Assembly: GCA_026982215.1 (NCBI GenBank)
Contig: JALSHN010000012.1
Location: 1-6,745, forward strand
Length of the DNA stretch: 6,745 bases
Direction: 5' to 3'
Origin: Gammaproteobacteria bacterium
GTDB lineage: Bacteria; Pseudomonadota; Gammaproteobacteria; S012-40
This document shows, one piece after another, positions 6,136-6,745 of this stretch (the first letter of the stretch is position 1; every line of letters begins with the position of its first letter). Position numbers and translations under genes: made by a program. The notes under the pieces were generated by a model. That model saw only the letters and a program-made list of their open reading frames with translations, did not search any database and was not told where the DNA came from.

Positions 6136-6553
6136 CCAATAGAACTTCTCCAAGGGTAACAGGCGCTGGGTCTCCAGATCGAAATCATCCTAATATTCCA
6201 GCAAGGCCTGCAAGAATTCGTCGATGCTCAGCAGCGCGAGCGGAATCTTCGTCCACTCGGCTTCAAATAGGCATCCTTGGCAAACCTGCCCGTACTGACG
6301 AACACCCCCTTGCCATGCTCATGGCCCCACCCGGAAAACTGCAAGTGGGCTGGGCCTCCATGGCTCCCGAGTGATGCTGGACCTCGACGACGATGCGAGG
6401 CTTCTCGAAGCCGAAACCATCGGGAGATGCCACGATATCCCTACCCTTGTCGGGACCAGCGGGAAAAATCCGCGTCTTGTACCCCATGAGCCGCAGCAGG
6501 CCGGTCACCAGCGCCTGCATCTGCTCCCAACTCAAGGCCGACACCCTCGCCAT
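6124..6553 (-). pseudogene. Decayed Mrr-type restriction endonuclease
   Basis: The remnant encodes a PD-(D/E)xK endonuclease domain of the Mrr family, which in intact form cuts DNA at particular (often methylated) sites. From the GTG at 6544 the frame reads SALSWEQMQALVTGLLRLMGYKT, then GPDKGRDIVASPDG and PRIVVEVQHHSGAM. It then breaks near 6325-6328, within a run of four C, and the family sequence resumes in another frame as HEHGKGVFVSTGRFAKDAYL. It breaks again near 6261-6266 and continues as EAEWTKIPLALLSIDEFLQALLEY, an in-frame TAG at 6190-6192, then DDFDLETQRLLPLEKFYWPVD and TGA at 6124-6126. Both breaks are repaired by one inserted base. The catalytic triad D-E-K is Asp36 and Glu54 but Gln56, where relatives have Lys (EVKHR). 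The longer N-terminal domain of many relatives is absent: a stop lies in frame 9 bases before the ATG at 6553. GGAGG at 6554-6558 suits the GTG start. Confidence 0.85.
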
Positions 6554-6618
6554 CCTCCAAAATCACGCGACATGGCCATGCCTCCCCCGCGACCACCCTC
6601 ACCCCAGAACCCCCGAGT

Positions 6619-6745
6619 TCACCAGGAATAGCGATATTCGCTGTAGCGCTTCCAGCCGTTTTCCCTGGCATCATAGACTGAACAGAACCACATCTCGCCG
6701 CGTGCAGGATCAATGCGGGTCTGACGATAGTACTTGCTGTTAGGA
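6619..6745 (-). CDS. C-terminal end of a protein with a sunset-like motif, 5' part outside the window
   Basis: Forty-one codons and a TGA (6619-6621) run in from the right edge on the minus strand. The peptide reads PNSKYYRQTRIDPARGEMWF, then CSVYDARENGWKRYSEYRYSW. The pattern YY-R-T-xIDPxxGEMWFCSxxDAxxxGW closely resembles the short C-terminal 'sunset' domain, which I recall at the ends of some nucleases and uncharacterised exported proteins with the form YYxxTxIxxxxGERWFCSExEAxxAGWR. What precedes it is unknown, so no function is assigned. The composition (Tyr/Arg/Trp rich) and the match make chance unlikely. It lies 65 bases upstream of the decayed mrr on the same strand. Confidence 0.6.
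   Translation of the reverse strand, partial: PNSKYYRQTRIDPARGEMWFCSVYDARENGWKRYSEYRYSW

Noticed and set aside
6190..6192. The amber codon in the mrr remnant as a recoded residue
   Set aside because: It lies after two frameshifts in the same gene and no suppressor or insertion element is visible; simple decay explains it.
6371..6743. Plus-strand frames opposite the mrr remnant
   Set aside because: Overlapping antisense frames of about 90-115 codons with no motif; the minus strand carries recognisable Mrr and sunset-like sequence.

Overview
The window is GC-rich (roughly two thirds G+C by eye) with dense gene packing. Its protein families (ApaH, a NudJ-like Nudix hydrolase, a TIGR02281-type membrane retropepsin, YjbQ) suggest a gammaproteobacterial chromosome, perhaps a Chromatiales/Ectothiorhodospira-like lineage. 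That placement is inferred from family resemblance only. There is no rRNA, tRNA, CRISPR array or recognisable transposase.

Left part, plus strand (1-1725): the C-terminal four fifths of apaH (diadenosine tetraphosphatase); a small membrane-anchored retropepsin-like aspartic protease whose promoter sits so close to its ATG that the mRNA is probably leaderless; and a NudJ-like Nudix hydrolase that overlaps the protease by 4 bases (GTGA). Two of the three genes hydrolyse phosphoanhydride bonds in nucleotides.

Centre, minus strand (1727-5056): one large secreted subtilisin-family (S8) protease of about 1109 residues. Its order is signal peptide, propeptide, complete Asp/His/Ser catalytic domain, four PKD-like Ig repeats, a Glu-Pro-Thr-Pro linker, two Calx-beta domains and a C-terminal CFI-box domain. 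Its stop codon is one base from the nudix stop, so the two transcription units converge with no room for a terminator.

Right part, minus strand (5303-6745): a two-gene unit (a 100-residue conserved hypothetical protein, then yjbQ) behind an AT-rich regulatory gap; a decayed Mrr-type restriction endonuclease with two frameshifts, an amber codon and an apparently lost catalytic lysine; and the C-terminus of another gene ending in a short motif resembling the 'sunset' domain. The 246-base gap between yjbQ and the protease holds two hairpins and the start region of the protease.

I found no clear new defence or mobile system. The points most worth following up are the CFI-box protease, the probable leaderless start, the zero-gap convergence, the conserved partner of yjbQ and the decayed mrr.
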